Positions 36,801 through 48,546 are shown, counted from the stretch's first letter. The stretch: DNA of 64,000 nucleotides from Chrysomallon squamiferum (GCA_012295275.1 CM022672.1:15713125-15777124), one strand, 5' to 3'. Translations and numbers: made by a program. Notes: generated from the sequence alone by a model not told the origin.

Positions 36801-39800
36801 AATAAAATAAAAAATAAAAATTAATAATTATTAAAAAATATTTCCAATAAAACATGAATATAAAAAATTTATTATACATAAATAATTCTATTTATTGATT
36901 TATTTTAATAAGGAAATAAGTAAACAAAAATGAAATAATAAAAAATAAAAAACTATATCACCTGATCAGTCGTTTAGACTGGGTACAATAGCCGAACCAA
37001 ATGCTTTTTCACCATGGAATCCAGAAACACAATAAGAATCAAAAATGCTCTTGTATTTAATACTCTTATTAAATCCATCTGGTAAACATGGATTTAAAAT
37101 TACAGAACTGTAGTTTTGTTCCTGAAAAAAAAAAAAAAAAAATCCTAAAACAAATATTTCACAAATTTTTTTTTTTTTTAAATTGTACAAATCCAATATA
37201 ATGGAGCAATAAAACAAAATAACAACAATTTTCTTTCATTTAAATAAATAAATAAAAATAAAAAAAAAAAAAAAAAAAAGAAAGAAAAAGAAAGGAAAGA
37301 TAGGAATAACTTACATATATTGTATTGTACATAAAAACCAAGTTTAATAATTTTGCATTTCAGTTATTTTTTTTTCTGTATTTTATGTCTTTACGAACAA
37401 CTTAGTTATTTACAAAATACAAAATAAACATATAAAATACTGTTAGAAAAACATTCATGATACATGTAAATAAGATAACTATCATAAAATAAAATTTGGC
37501 AATAAAAAAAAGGACCCAGCTCACTCTGATGAGTTCAGCCTGAAATCGTCTCAACACCTCATTGACTCCATAACACAGAAAACTGTGAGTGTAAACTGTG
37601 TGCTCATGTTCATACAATTCAACATCAAAACGGTAGTCAGCCGGCATACTTGTGTTCTGTGGTACAAATGTTATCTGGGCCGAAGCTCCTCCCAAGTCTA
37701 AAGCCCCGAAAGTTCCTTGGCTTTGTGTGCTGTGGATAATTTTTGCTGGAGGTGACTGGAAGAACAAATTAAATAAACTAAACTGAATATCTTGTACAAA
37801 ATTCTGAAAGCAGTACATTTTAGTAGTAAATACATATGCATTAATCAATAATAAATAAATGATACACCACATCAAAGAGATGATTAAAAATGGCTAAATA
37901 CAAGTAATAAAAACTCACGTATTTAGTATTAAATAAACATGTACTTAAATCAATTGATGATTAATGACGTACCACATGGAAGACACCAGAAATGTAGTTG
38001 CTGGTTATCCATGAAAATGTTCCTTCTTCAGAACCGCTGATAATTCTGCTATCATTTTTATTAGATTTGAACGGATATTTGGCAACTGTGTCTCGTACGG
38101 TGTTAAGAATTAAATCAGTGACAGTGCTGTTAAGTTCACTAAAAACAAACAAAAAATGTTTAATATTTCTTCTTCTTTCGTGTCAGTTTAATATTGTGAA
38201 GAAAATTATATGAACATGATTGAGAATATCTGATAAACATTTCTAAATAACTGTTCATAAAATGTAATGACAGAAGGAATGAAGAGTGGGGAGGTAACTG
38301 AGTGAGTTTATTTGAGTGACCCGTCTGCAGTTGAGAGAGTTAATGAGAAAGTGAGAAAATTGTAGAAAAATCTCAAATATATGATACTAGAAAATAACTC
38401 TGAAAGAAACAGAGACTGACAGAATTTGAGAAACAGGTTTAAGAAAAACAGTGAAAAACAAAAGAGATAAATGTTTAGAAAGATTTTAAAACAAGGAGGA
38501 ATGATACAATTTAATTGATGATATTAAACTTAGAGAAAAAAAGCAGTGCACAAGGGAGGTTAGGCAGCAGTAAGATTATATGTTAATGGTGTTGAACAAC
38601 CAATGCCATCTTAAATCATGGTCTCTGAAAGGCAGTTGCCCTGGAAAACAACGGGTCTTGGGACCCACGCAGTCCATGTATGGTGTGTGGATTGCTGATA
38701 ATAACTCTGTCGTGGTTTTATTTGTAGAGAGTCCAGTTTGCTGTTCTGACCAGGGACTATAATTCTGTTAAGATGTAAGCAACATAAAATATTTACTGTA
38801 GAAGTCTCATGCCAGCTGTAGCTCCAAGGTAAACCGGAGTTTTCTTGTAATTCTTCAGTGGAATCCTTTGTTTTGCCTTGTCCAGACACTGAGCAATTAC
38901 ATCATGAACCAAGGAAAGGTTGTTGCTCAGGTCAGCCAGTCCAGGATCTGTTAAAGAGAAATATTTTATAACAAACAGTCCTGCAGTGTTAGTTTAAGTA
39001 AACATTAATGTGTTTAATAGTATTTGTCTGAAATCACTTTTAGCTTTTGAATTTTACAATTACTCTTAACATGACCTATTGTAATATATATTGTAAGTGT
39101 GTTTTTCCTTTTCTTATACAAGATTCTTAAAAAATTCCAAATCCAAATAAAGAAAATAAAAAATAAAATAAAAGTCAAATGACAAAGTAAATTAACTTGA
39201 TATTTATATCATTACTTCATGTATGTATTTGTTTAATTATGTTTATGTGTTTGTGCATACAGATGAATATCTGTGTAAATAGCTGTGAATCTGAATAGGT
39301 ATGAACTGCAGCTTAAGTAAACAATTACTATTATGTAGCAATATCAAATTATTTTTGAGTGTGTGTATGTTTTCTAAATGTATGCAAGAGGCAGAGTAAG
39401 AAAAAATCATAAAAATGTTTCTGTGAACTCACATTTTGGTTTGACAACATCAGTAAACTGAGATGCAATGGCTGTATTGTTTATTTTACTTCCAGTCCAC
39501 TTGTAAATATACATAGAAGTATGAGATGAACCAGCATCAAACACAATCCCATACTGAAATGCAACAAAATATTAAAATAGAACAAAACAAAATTATGAAA
39601 ATAAATTCTATTAATAAAACACATTTTAAAAAATAAAATGAAATAGTGTTTGTAATGATGGGCCACAAGTAACTGAAATGTCATTATAGTGACTGCCTTG
39701 GTAGCCATGCTGGGTGCAGTTACTTGCCCCTATCGTTTCTCCTCTGTCAAGTATAAATGCAAAATCTGTCATAAAATACATAATGCCAGTTTAGTTACTG

Positions 39801-41366
39801 ATTTAAGTTTATGTTAACCTAAGTTGTATAGATCAACAGAAGTTACTTCAATAATTCCTGGCATTTTTTCAACTATAACTCAAGGATTGATTACTGTAAT
39901 TCAAAGTAGGCATAATGCAAATGATGATCATGTGATTTGAAAAAAAAAAAAAAACAGAACAAAGATAAGCAGTAAGTGTTTAATCTTGTAGGGTGTAGCC
40001 TAACTTCAAGGCCTGAATGAAATAAAATAAAAAATAAAATAAAAAACTCGAAATGAAAATCAAATGAAACAAAAGAAAACAACACAAAATGAAATTTTTG
40101 TTATAAAATAAAATAAACCAAAAAATTAAATCACAGAATTTTTAGCTCAGATAACATAAATAATTCTACTGATCAATTATATTTAATTATGTTGTCATTT
40201 TTTTTTTTTAAATTATTAATTATAATTCACAATTTACCTATTTAAATTTTATTTATCTATTTATTATCTTCATGTTTGGAGTATTTCTTCTGAGAATACA
40301 AATGGACTGGGTTATCGACAAAACAAACCTGAAATATGTATTGCTGCTGTGATTCAATGACCACAACTGCAGCCAACCCACATGCACCAATAAGAAATGA
40401 AATGGCCGCCAAAAACCACCACGTACTGAACTTACAACATGATGTCTTCACTGCAACGGCTGAATAATAACAATAACAATAATAACACAATAATGATACA
40501 ATAATAATAATAATCATAATAAAATGTAAACAGTAAAAACCAGTAAATAGTATTACAATAAAGAGAAGAACTACAAAATATAAATAATGACTAATAATTT
40601 AAAAAAAAAATGATACTAACATAATACTAATAATTATATTAATAGAAGTAAAAATACTAATAAAAAGTAATAAATATAAATAATTCTAATTAAAAAATAA
40701 TAATAATAATAATAGCAAAAATAATTTAATAATAACTGGAATAATAATAGAATTAATTAAAATAATAATAAATAATAACATAATATTAATAATTATAATA
40801 ATAGAAATAACAATAATAATAAAAGTAATAAATATAACAATACTAATTAAAAAAAAAATAACAAAAATAAATTTAATAACAATAATACATCGTGTGTGTG
40901 TGTGTGGTGGATGTGTGTGTGTGTGTGTGTGTGTGTAAGGATATGTGTAATTATGTGTTTGTGTTTTTGAGTATATGTATCTACATATAGATATGTATGT
41001 TTGTACATATTAGTGAACTTGTAACTGTATGTACATTCATGTGTATATTTGTATATGTATATTTGTCTGTACATGTATAAATGTATGTTTGAGTGTGTGC
41101 ATGTGTTTCTGAGTATCTTTACTTTCTTCCGTCCAGAGCAAAGTGCTTCCACTAATGACATCAGACTGACGAAGGCTTTTGGCTCTGTCCAGTATCTGTT
41201 TGTGTTTGTCTTGCAGTATGTGGTTTGGAGATGGAGGTATTCCTGCCTGGGAACTCAGTCTGTTCAGCAAACTCGCAACTGTTGAGTCAGCAGGCAGATG
41301 AATGTTTAAATACCGATCTGGGATTCGTGACGGCACAGCACATTCCACAGTTATTTCTATCTCCAT
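33426..41366 (-). CDS. ENTPD1: Ectonucleoside triphosphate diphosphohydrolase (CD39 family, ENTPD1/2/3/8 clade), eleven exons
   Basis: A cell-surface enzyme family that hydrolyses extracellular ATP and ADP, limiting purinergic signalling. Exons on the - strand are: 41366-41123, 40459 (or 40450)-40329, 39553-39433, 38947-38797, 38138-37973, 37755-37525, 37121-36987, 36659-36513, 35456-35337, 34596-34462 and 33656-33426. Phases agree at every junction; the only weak site is the donor of the seventh. The spliced product is about 600 residues. Without the first exon it is about 520, the usual CD39 length. All five apyrase conserved regions are present: [40 protein letters not shown] (with the catalytic Glu), [13 protein letters not shown] and [19 protein letters not shown]- and C-terminal membrane segments match the two-pass topology with a large glycosylated ectodomain. 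The choice among ENTPD1/2/3/8 is not resolved and may not apply outside vertebrates. Confidence 0.9.
33660..34040. repeat. Trinucleotide tracts in the last ENTPD intron
   Basis: (TTA)n, then about 16 (TCA)n units (33749-33797), then mixed three-base units to about 34040. They make long low-complexity frames on both strands (poly-Ile, poly-His, poly-Met) that should not be read as genes. The tract abuts the acceptor of exon 11. Confidence 0.9.
34462..34596 (-). CDS. ENTPD1: ENTPD exon 10: apyrase conserved region 5
   Basis: 45 codons, phase 0 at both ends, acceptor TATTTTTCAG, donor AAG|GTAGAA. It contains [18 protein letters not shown], the counterpart of YCFSANYIYHLFVNGYKF in CD39. Confidence 0.9.
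35337..35456 (-). CDS. ENTPD1: ENTPD exon 9
   Basis: 40 codons, phase 0. [20 protein letters not shown] corresponds to the FAGFYYTASAL segment of CD39; the last part ([12 protein letters not shown]) corresponds to the NFC..NW region. Two N-glycosylation sequons are visible (NLT, NKT), plus NVT. Confidence 0.9.
36513..36659 (-). CDS. ENTPD1: ENTPD exon 8
   Basis: 49 codons, phase 0, acceptor ACTTTTCAG, donor TAT|GTGAGT. It starts [19 protein letters not shown] and runs through a cysteine-rich stretch ([18 protein letters not shown]) that matches the C.F..C.F.G.YQP region of the family. Only phase 0 is open, which fixes the frame in which exon 7 must end. Confidence 0.9.
36987..37121 (-). CDS. 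ENTPD1: ENTPD exon 7, with an uncertain 3' end
   Basis: Acceptor TTTTTTCAG; 45 codons if the weak donor ATT|GTACCC at 36986-36985 is used. It contains NPCLPDGF, matching NPC.P.G. of CD39. The better-looking donor is CAG|GTGATA just after 36962. Using it would pass an in-frame TGA at 36966-36968 and leave the wrong phase for exon 8. Dropping one base just before that TGA would give an exon that ends in phase 0 at the strong donor and aligns well with relatives. So this is either a weak-donor exon, a sequence error, or a real frameshift. Confidence 0.7.
37525..37755 (-). CDS. ENTPD1: ENTPD exon 6: apyrase conserved region 4
   Basis: 77 codons, phase 0 at both ends, acceptor TTTGTTCTTCCAG, donor AGA|GTGAGC. 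It contains [16 protein letters not shown], the phosphate-binding DLGGASTQ-type motif, and [20 protein letters not shown], matching the YTHSFLCYG.....R segment of CD39. Confidence 0.95.
37973..38138 (-). CDS. ENTPD1: ENTPD exon 5: apyrase conserved region 3
   Basis: Takes two bases from exon 4, then 55 codons, ending GTG|GTACGT in phase 0. It contains [20 protein letters not shown]; the second Glu of the EEG aligns with the catalytic base (Glu174 in human CD39). Confidence 0.95.
38797..38947 (-). CDS. ENTPD1: ENTPD exon 4: apyrase conserved region 2
   Basis: Acceptor TCTTTAACAG, donor CA|GTAAAT. The exon joins in phase 1 and leaves in phase 2. It contains [14 protein letters not shown], identical in most positions to the CD39 motif [14 protein letters not shown]. 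Confidence 0.95.
39433..39553 (-). CDS. ENTPD1: ENTPD exon 3: apyrase conserved region 1
   Basis: Acceptor ATTTCAG, donor AAAT|GTGAGT, 40 codons plus one base. It starts [19 protein letters not shown], the nucleotide phosphate-binding loop of the family. Confidence 0.95.
40329..40459 (-). CDS. ENTPD1: ENTPD exon 2: N-terminal membrane segment
   Basis: Ends TTT CAG|GTTTGT in phase 0. It contains VKTSCCK followed by a hydrophobic helix ([19 protein letters not shown]), comparable to VKTFCSK and the first membrane segment of CD39. Two acceptors nine bases apart are possible (exon from 40459 or from 40450), and both keep the frame from exon 1. With the inner acceptor the junction creates an ATG (A|TG) at the position where the enzyme would normally start. 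Confidence 0.85.
41123..41366 (-). CDS. Ubiquitin-like exon spliced in frame to the ectonucleotidase
   Basis: ATG at 41366-41364, 81 codons plus one base, donor GAAGAAA|GTAAAG. An acceptor-like TTTTATTTTTTCATAAGCAG lies just upstream of the ATG (about 41387), so a 5' non-coding exon is likely. The peptide has a beta-grasp pattern: two opening strands (EIEITVEC, then DRYLNIHLP), a D.TV..LL..L helix, then a closing ...[14 protein letters not shown] of the kind seen in ubiquitin-like domains (I..G..L). No C-terminal GG is visible. Exit phase 1 matches exon 2 of the ectonucleotidase with either of its acceptors. If joined, the domain would face the cytosol. It could alternatively be the first exon of a different - strand gene whose other exons I do not see. 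Confidence 0.6.
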
Positions 41367-41700
41367 GTTTTCTTATGTCACTGCTTATGAAAAAATAAAA
41401 TAGGTATATGTGTGTTTTAAAAAAAAAAAATTATCAAAAGAAAAAATAAGGTAATAAAGTGAAAAATAAAAAAATAAAATTATTCCAGTTATTTCTCTCC
41501 ATGTTTTCTTATATCACTGCTCAAGAACAAATAAAATAGGTATGTGTGTATTTTAAATAAAGACATTTTTTTAAAGAAATAAGGTAATAAAGGGAAAAAA
41601 AAAAATAAAAAAATAAAAAGGAAAAACAAAATATTATACAAACAGAATTAATTAACTGTATGAGTCTACATTTTCTCATGTCAGTTGTTTAAAAATAATA
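41336..41700. repeat. Local duplications of the 5' edge of the ubiquitin-like exon
   Basis: The segment around 41345-41415 (GTTATTTCTATCTCCATGTT, TCTTATGTCACTGCT, then AATAAAATAGGTAT(A)TGTGTG) recurs at about 41487-41555 with few changes, and more loosely at about 41650-41700. The second copy carries the upstream acceptor and the start-codon region but not the rest of the exon. Confidence 0.75.
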
Positions 41701-44023
41701 ATAATCAAAAATAAATAAACAAAATTGATAAAAGAAATAAAGGAAAAAATAAATATTTAAACTAAATGAATTAACTGTATGTATGTCTGTGTTAAATAAA
41801 TAAATAAATAAACAAAAATAAAAGGAAAAAATAAATAAAATATAAACAGTAAATATGATTCAAATTTTTTCTATTGGTTTTTGTTTTTAAAAAAAAAATA
41901 ATACAGAAAAACAAAAATGCAAAAACGTGTTAATATATAAAATGAATGCAAAAAAAAAAAATAATAATAACAAAAAATAGATTGAAGAAACTCCAAAGAA
42001 ATGACAAAATTTGCAGATAAATTATGATGGAAAGATAATGAAAACAATTTTAAAAACAATGATAAAAAGAGATAAAAAAAAATTTGAAAGACAAAAAACA
42101 GAATACAATGCAGTAAGTTAGAAAAAGTTTTTTTTAAGAATAATGAATAGTCTCTGAGAGAGTCATAAAAAGAAAATGGTTTCCAAACTGGAGGTAAATG
42201 CAATATATTTACAATAATAACAATCCCAAGCAAATAGCTGCCAGATTTAAAAGTAAATATTTAAAATCATTAAAAGCAGACTATAAACAAATTCACCCAA
42301 AACTTTTAAACATCATGATAAATATAAATTATTTAAAAATATAAAACATTCCAAATAACACAAGATGACACAGAAATATTAATGAAGGTTAATTCAGATT
42401 TGTTATCTAAAGGATCACGGAACATCTGTTACAAGATATAAGTATGATTCCTTTACTAGACAGATAAAAACAGTACACAGTTTTCATGAAAACAGTCAAT
42501 ACTTGATATGGATGTAGTTAGACATATTGGACTTTTTATTCTGCAGACTAGTCTACTTATAAGGATTCCAGAAATCCAGAGTTACAAGAAAACCGACTTT
42601 AGAAGTGTATTAGTTTGTATCTTTAAAATACAGTTTGATTCTTTCATTGTTTATTTTAGTCCTAAGCTTGCTGGATAAATGGTATGCTATCTGTATTATT
42701 TATAATTTTTAACAATGCATCTGTCTGTCTGTTTATGTATGTGTCTAAACTACTGTAAAAAAATAAAACACTTAATAAAAATATAAAACTGTCTGCCAGT
42801 TTTGTGTGTTTTAATGTATAAGCTGGAATCAACTAATAAATAGAAAATATTATCTTAACTAGCACTTCTCTGAACTATGTCAGTAAAACCCACATTTGTT
42901 TTTCATGTCAGTTTAACTTTAACAAACATAACAAACAGTAAAAATTACAACAAGCAGGAAATATTGCCTCAACTAACTCCATAACCTAGTAAAAGAGATA
43001 AACATGTACTACCTTTACTAGCATTTGTCTACTTCAATAACCAAAACATGTTTGTTAACTTTTATCTTAACTAGTACACCAAAAGAAATACTGCCTTTAT
43101 CAGTGCAGTAAACAGTAAACACTGTGTGAGCCAGCATTTCACTAAATTAGTATAACACACTCACACTCAGGTTGGATAAAACATCAAATGAAAAAAAAAG
43201 TAAAAAAGGATGAAAAAAAAAAGGAAACAAAATATAGCATTTATAAAATGTTCACGTGTTTTTATTATTATTATTATTATTATTTACTTATTTATTTATT
43301 TATTTATTTATTTATATATTTATTAACTTATATATTTACTTACATATTTACATATTTATTGATCTTCACAGTTACGCACACAAATAGAGAGGAGCTCTGG
43401 TCCAGAAAATGTAAAAGTCTGGGAAATCGTTAATATAAACATTTACGCTAAAATTTACCAAAACAATAAACTTTAGCAGCTGCATCAGTTAAATATTACA
43501 GTAATACAGTAATGCAGACAGATACAAAAACACTGAAATCAAATGTCATACAGTATATGTAAAGTCAAATGTAAGCTAAGCTGAGTTGTTTGTTATAATA
43601 TGGGTGGTTATGGATGCAACTGTACAATTTATTCTTACTCTGATGGAAAATGAGTTAAGACAGGGTAGTGTGATTGTATAGTGGGACTCAGAATAACTTA
43701 ATAGTACCTAGAGGTAAGGTTTCAAAAGTGATATTTGTAAATTCTGAAAAATCAGAGTCCATGAAATTAAGGGTCAGATTTATTTATATTTTAAACAAGT
43801 ATATACTGCCTTAAATGTATTTGCCTAGACTATTATTTTATTAAACATATGCTTTATCTGTGGTAATAAAAATCAATATGTTACTGTAACAAGCATATAT
43901 CTAAACCAGTGTAAAAAGGTAACATACATAAATGAGTTCAATTTTGATTGCATCATAACATCACTAAATGAGAAGACTTGGTCCCATCAGGAATATGTGA
44001 CAATACAAACATACATACAGACA

Positions 44024-44028
<5 letters not shown>

Positions 44029-44091
<63 letters not shown>

Positions 44092-44100
44092 TGTGTTTGT
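44029..44100. repeat. (GT)n microsatellite
   Basis: About 30 uninterrupted GT units, then slightly interrupted. Confidence 0.95.
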
Positions 44101-44583
44101 CAACACACTACCTTAAAAAGAATTCACCAAAATTAAATTATAATTATTTTTATAGTATTTACAAAAAGAAACCTGAAAAAATAAGAAGAAAAGCAAGGAA
44201 AAACATCACAAAAACCCATCCAAATTCATACAGGGCTAGTTTTATGTGCATCTTTCTACTGTAATTTTTAACTTGTAATTGCTAAATGAAAACATGAACA
44301 TACTTTTCCATTAAACTAACATTCCAGCAAAAACATAAAAATATGAAAAGTTAAGTGAAATGTAGGGAATACTAAAACTGGTAGATAATAGCTGTGTTTA
44401 AATCACTAATACACTTGTTATTACTTAAGAGAGAATAGAATCAGTGAAGCAGCAACATTCTCTGACTGTGTACAATGTGTATGGTCCCCTGAATCACATA
44501 AAATTCTTTGTTATAAAACCATCAGTTAATGACACATATGAAATATATTTAATATGTGCATTATAAATATGATCTGCATGTGA

Positions 44584-44585
<2 letters not shown>

Positions 44586-44632
<47 letters not shown>
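44586..44632. repeat. (GT)n microsatellite
   Basis: About 23 uninterrupted units. Confidence 0.95.
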
Positions 44633-44634
<2 letters not shown>

Positions 44635-45399
44635 ATATGTGTTAAATGGGATTGTCTGTCTAAATGTATTAATCTGAATATTGTATATGTGCTTTCATCT
44701 TAAAAATTATTCTAGTTATGAGGAAGTATTTCACATTTTTCTAAAGTGTTTTATGATGTCTTAAGAAAACATATTTACTGCAAAATGGATTATTTACTTC
44801 TTTGTCCATAAATTTGTAGATTTTAATATTGTTTTTGTCTTTATTGTTTTTTTGGCCATGTAACTAGTCATGTACACAAGAGTACTGACATAATTCAAAC
44901 ACAACTGTGTCCAAATAGCAGACATTAATAAATAAAAGAAAGAGCTTATGTCTATTGATTTGTGATAGCCTGGGCAGCTGACAAATGCTGTAAAATCAAT
45001 TCACTGTATTTGCCTTTCTTGTAAGTCACATAAAATTAATGTCACATTTTATCTCTGCTTCTTAATAATGAATCTAAACATTATGGAAACTGTCAGGATT
45101 TTATTAATTTTATTAATTTCATCTTAATGAATAATAATTATCATTTCAAAATAATAATTATAATTTCAAATAAGATTATATTCACACACACACACACATC
45201 TATATTATTCCTTGGACAATTTTTAGAAATAATTATTATTTATAAATTACTGTGTTTCCTCAATAAAATAAAATATTCTTGGAAATTTTTGAAATTTATT
45301 TTTATCAGATAGTATTTTCAACATAAAAAGTATTAATTTTTGTGAGGGGATATTCTGTACACATATTAAAATATGGGCTGACTGGAGACATTCATGGAG

Positions 45400-45985
45400 C
45401 ATGTTTGTTGCTAGATGGCAACAACTTTTCCAAAAACTGAAGGGGAGATTTTAACGTTCCAGAATCTCAGAGTCTCAAGATGATCTAAGCACTGCTTCAG
45501 CAAGCACACTGTTACTGGATTTATCAGCTCACACGATTTATCAGGAGATTTGCTGATGATCTTATGCACCTGTTCTAGTGCTGGAGATGTAAGATCCACT
45601 TGGGGATTGGTAACATCTGCACCTCTTTCACAGTCATCCACAGAAAGCCTGGAAATAGACTGCAAACCATTCCGGACGGTTTCAATCTTCTGCAAGAAAA
45701 AGCCACCAAACTGCTGTGCCGATTCACTAGATGACATTCCACTGGGAAGAGATGGACAGCTGTCATCACCTAACAGATGTGTGGTTATCCAATGTATACT
45801 TTCGAATCAGGTCAACAGATGTACACTTTGTCCAAACAGTAAGACATCCATGCTTCCTTTAGTAGTCTGTTCATGATTACATTCTTGTACATTTGGTGGT
45901 GAACAGTCAATCTTAATGTTTGCTGCTTGCATTAGAGCTTCTGTCTAACATCATCTGAGTACCATGGACAATTGGGCCTCTGTAA
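45400..45985 (-). mobile_element. Degraded non-LTR retrotransposon (LINE, CR1/jockey-like) fragment
   Basis: On the - strand, about 45982-45940 reads RPNCPWYSDDVRQ, the RP..PW....... segment that follows the endonuclease in many LINE pol proteins. After several stops, 45737-45411 is open: GGFFLQKIETVRNGL, then LEQVHKIISKSPDKSCELINPVTVCLLKQCLDHL. That corresponds to the FF..KI..IR and SPSKSC.LDP.PT.LLK.C segments between endonuclease and reverse transcriptase. The catalytic reverse-transcriptase blocks are missing and the frame is broken upstream, so this is a dead 5'- and 3'-truncated relic. Confidence 0.75.
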
Positions 45986-48516
45986 GATGATTTGGGTACA
46001 AAGTGGAAAAAGGGAGGCCATCAATGTATGCACTTAGTAAAGTATCCAAAAAAAATGTCACATGTGGTTCTTATGTTACATTTGAAAGCATCAACATCAA
46101 TTGAATATAATTTCCTAAAACACACATTTTTTCAGATATTACAACCTTTTTTGGACTTTAAAAAAAATTATATATACGATTTAAACAAATTTAATATATT
46201 AATACTTTCATATTAAAACATAATTGTTGTGAATTTGGAAAAAGTAATATTTGGTGTTTCATTTTCAACAAAATGTATGATTTTGTTTTTTAATAACAAG
46301 TATTATTTCAAAATGATTAATGCATATGTTATATTAACATGATATAACAGACTGAAAGTACTAAGGGCAGATAACACTGGTTTGAGGATAAAATAAAATT
46401 TAAAAAAAAGTATAAATCAACATTGATAAAAAATAACAAATAGAAACACAATATTTATTTCTAATAACTGCTTTCATTTTTAGCTATAAATAACTATTAA
46501 AGACAATATTTGTGATAAATACATACCAAAAATAATTCTTAAAAACATAAACAGAAACATATCAATAATAATATTCATTATATAACATTTTAGGATAATA
46601 CTATTATTTAATTTTGATTTCAAACTGATTTACAGTAGTTTATTATCCTTCTTTTTATAAGCAACAAAATATAATGTTGTGTATAAAAAGTAACACCAGT
46701 GACAGCAAAACCACCACTTTTTCATGTCATTTTTAAAAAACAATAATCCTGTAGTTCACAGAATGTCTTCAAAACACAATAAATAAATAAATAAATAAAT
46801 AATAAAAAGATTACAAATTTCAGTTGCACTAACGCTACCTGTGATCTAGGAGTATTTATGAAATAAGTTTAATTATCTAGATTAAACATTAATATACAAT
46901 AATATGTTAAAATAAATAACCAGGGTAGTCAAGAAACAGTTATTATATTTTTTGTCTAGAAAACAACAATCTTAATATCTTTAATGCATTTAAAGTTATG
47001 TACTGATCATAAAGTTAAATCACTGACATTAAATTTAGAATTTGAAAAAACAAATATATTCACTCAAACCACAGTTAAACTACAACATGCAAGGTTTAAG
47101 TTCACAGTCCTGTACTGGTTTCTATAAAGCTGCAGAGTAGGCACTACTCATTATATCAAATTTTAGCAATTCTAAACCTTAAAACACACAATTCATTGAA
47201 CTGAAATTCCTAGGGTTCAGCTATATGTAACTACATAGGCCTTAACAAACTAATATTTAATCACCATTTTATTAATTAGCATTTTAACATTATCTTACTA
47301 GAAATGTTTGTTTTAAATGTTTATATTTTGAACTAACCTATGACACATACTACATATAATCTTTGTCAACATATTCACTTGTACCCTTTACTCACAGGTC
47401 CTGGGATCAATCCCAACGTTACTTTTTTTTTTTTTTTAAAGAATCACAGTTTAACATACCAACTCTAACTAACTGGACAGATGATCCAGGTTTAAGCCAA
47501 TGAGAAAATTAGCTCACTGGAACTATAAGATTTTCATATACAATTTAAATACATAATGTTAAGCATAACCCCTATCAATATGTTCTGGGATCAAATCTTT
47601 GAACTACCTGTTTCACTAAGCTACCAGATAGTTAATAAATCTATATTCATTCTTACTAACCACTCTTTTACACTGAGACATTTCTAAGAATTCCTACAAC
47701 AGGTTTATATTTTAATTTACTCAAACCTACTTCATTATAAAGTTTAGCTGTGCTGATTAAAGACGGTATTTATAATTTTGAGAAATTTGTCATATTTTAT
47801 GCTGATTTTTCATTATTCCCCCTCGCTTACAATTTGTCGTACTTCCTTGTTCCGATTCTTTTCATCTTTTCTCGATCGGGAACGCTAAAGAAAAGCGACA
47901 GTACATTTATAATAAATCATGACAGCAATAATTAAAATCATCTGGCATATAAGGAACAGCAGCAGATTCCTTTCTTACCAAAATAAGTGGTCGATTGCTG
48001 AAGTTTTCTTCATTTAAAAAAATATAAACAAACTTTCGGTCACGCCTACCGCCATAGTCATTGAGCTTACTGTGTGTGAACCTAAAAATATCACTGTGAC
48101 AAAATGCTGGTAAACATACATTTGTAACAAAGATATTCTGTTTACTAAGTTTCAAATCATTCCATTAAATTGTATAACAATTTACATGACAACTTGTACA
48201 TGATGTGTTACAATATGTATTTAATTTATTACTTATGTTTAAATGAGAATATTAATAAATCGTGTTCCTTTTAGTTATTTTTAAAAACAGGAACAGTTTA
48301 TGCGGACACCGGTTCATCTTTGCAACATGAAGATGTAAACCTGTTTATTTGGATCGAAATCAACTTTTTATATGTGAAATAATATACGAACCTATTCTCA
48401 GTTACTCGTAGATTTTATTCGGTTCAAATTTTCACATTTTTGGAATCAGGCACATTGTTTAATTACAGATTGATATTACTGTGAATGGATTATGTTAATG
48501 AGAAGTCTTCAAAGCG

Positions 48517-48546
48517 TGACGTCACTAATTAGGGCCAAATATAAAA
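48517..48546 (+). promoter_or_regulatory. ARID5 core promoter: palindromic CRE and TATA box
   Basis: A full palindromic cAMP-response element TGACGTCA lies at 48517-48524 and a TATAAAA at 48540-48546, 15 bases apart. The ATG at 48607 is 60 bases downstream. The order, spacing and strand fit a compact inducible promoter, with transcription starting near 48570-48580. Use by CREB/ATF factors is inferred from the site alone. Confidence 0.6.

Larger units (their letters stand above)
41367..48539. other. Intergenic region between divergent ENTPD and ARID5 genes
   Basis: About 7.2 kb. 41.4-42.3 kb is A-rich low-complexity DNA. (TTA)/(TTTA) runs lie at 43.26-43.36 kb, and (GT)n tracts at 44029-44100 and 44586-44632. 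A LINE relic is at 45.4-46.0 kb. 46.1-47.7 kb is AT-rich with nothing recognisable. 47.75-48.16 kb is somewhat less AT-rich but has no splice-supported frame. Confidence 0.6.

Noticed and set aside
38611-38889. A 92-codon - strand frame overlapping ENTPD exon 4
   Set aside because: It is a different frame of the real exon; the true frame gives the conserved [11 protein letters not shown] motif.
47390-47640. GGGATCAATCCC-like words suggesting a SINE or tRNA B box
   Set aside because: No A box at the right distance and no cloverleaf; too diverged to call.
47907-48155. An 82-codon - strand frame upstream of the ARID5 promoter
   Set aside because: The peptide looks fairly balanced, but no splice sites, homology or promoter support it. 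It could be a divergent small transcript.
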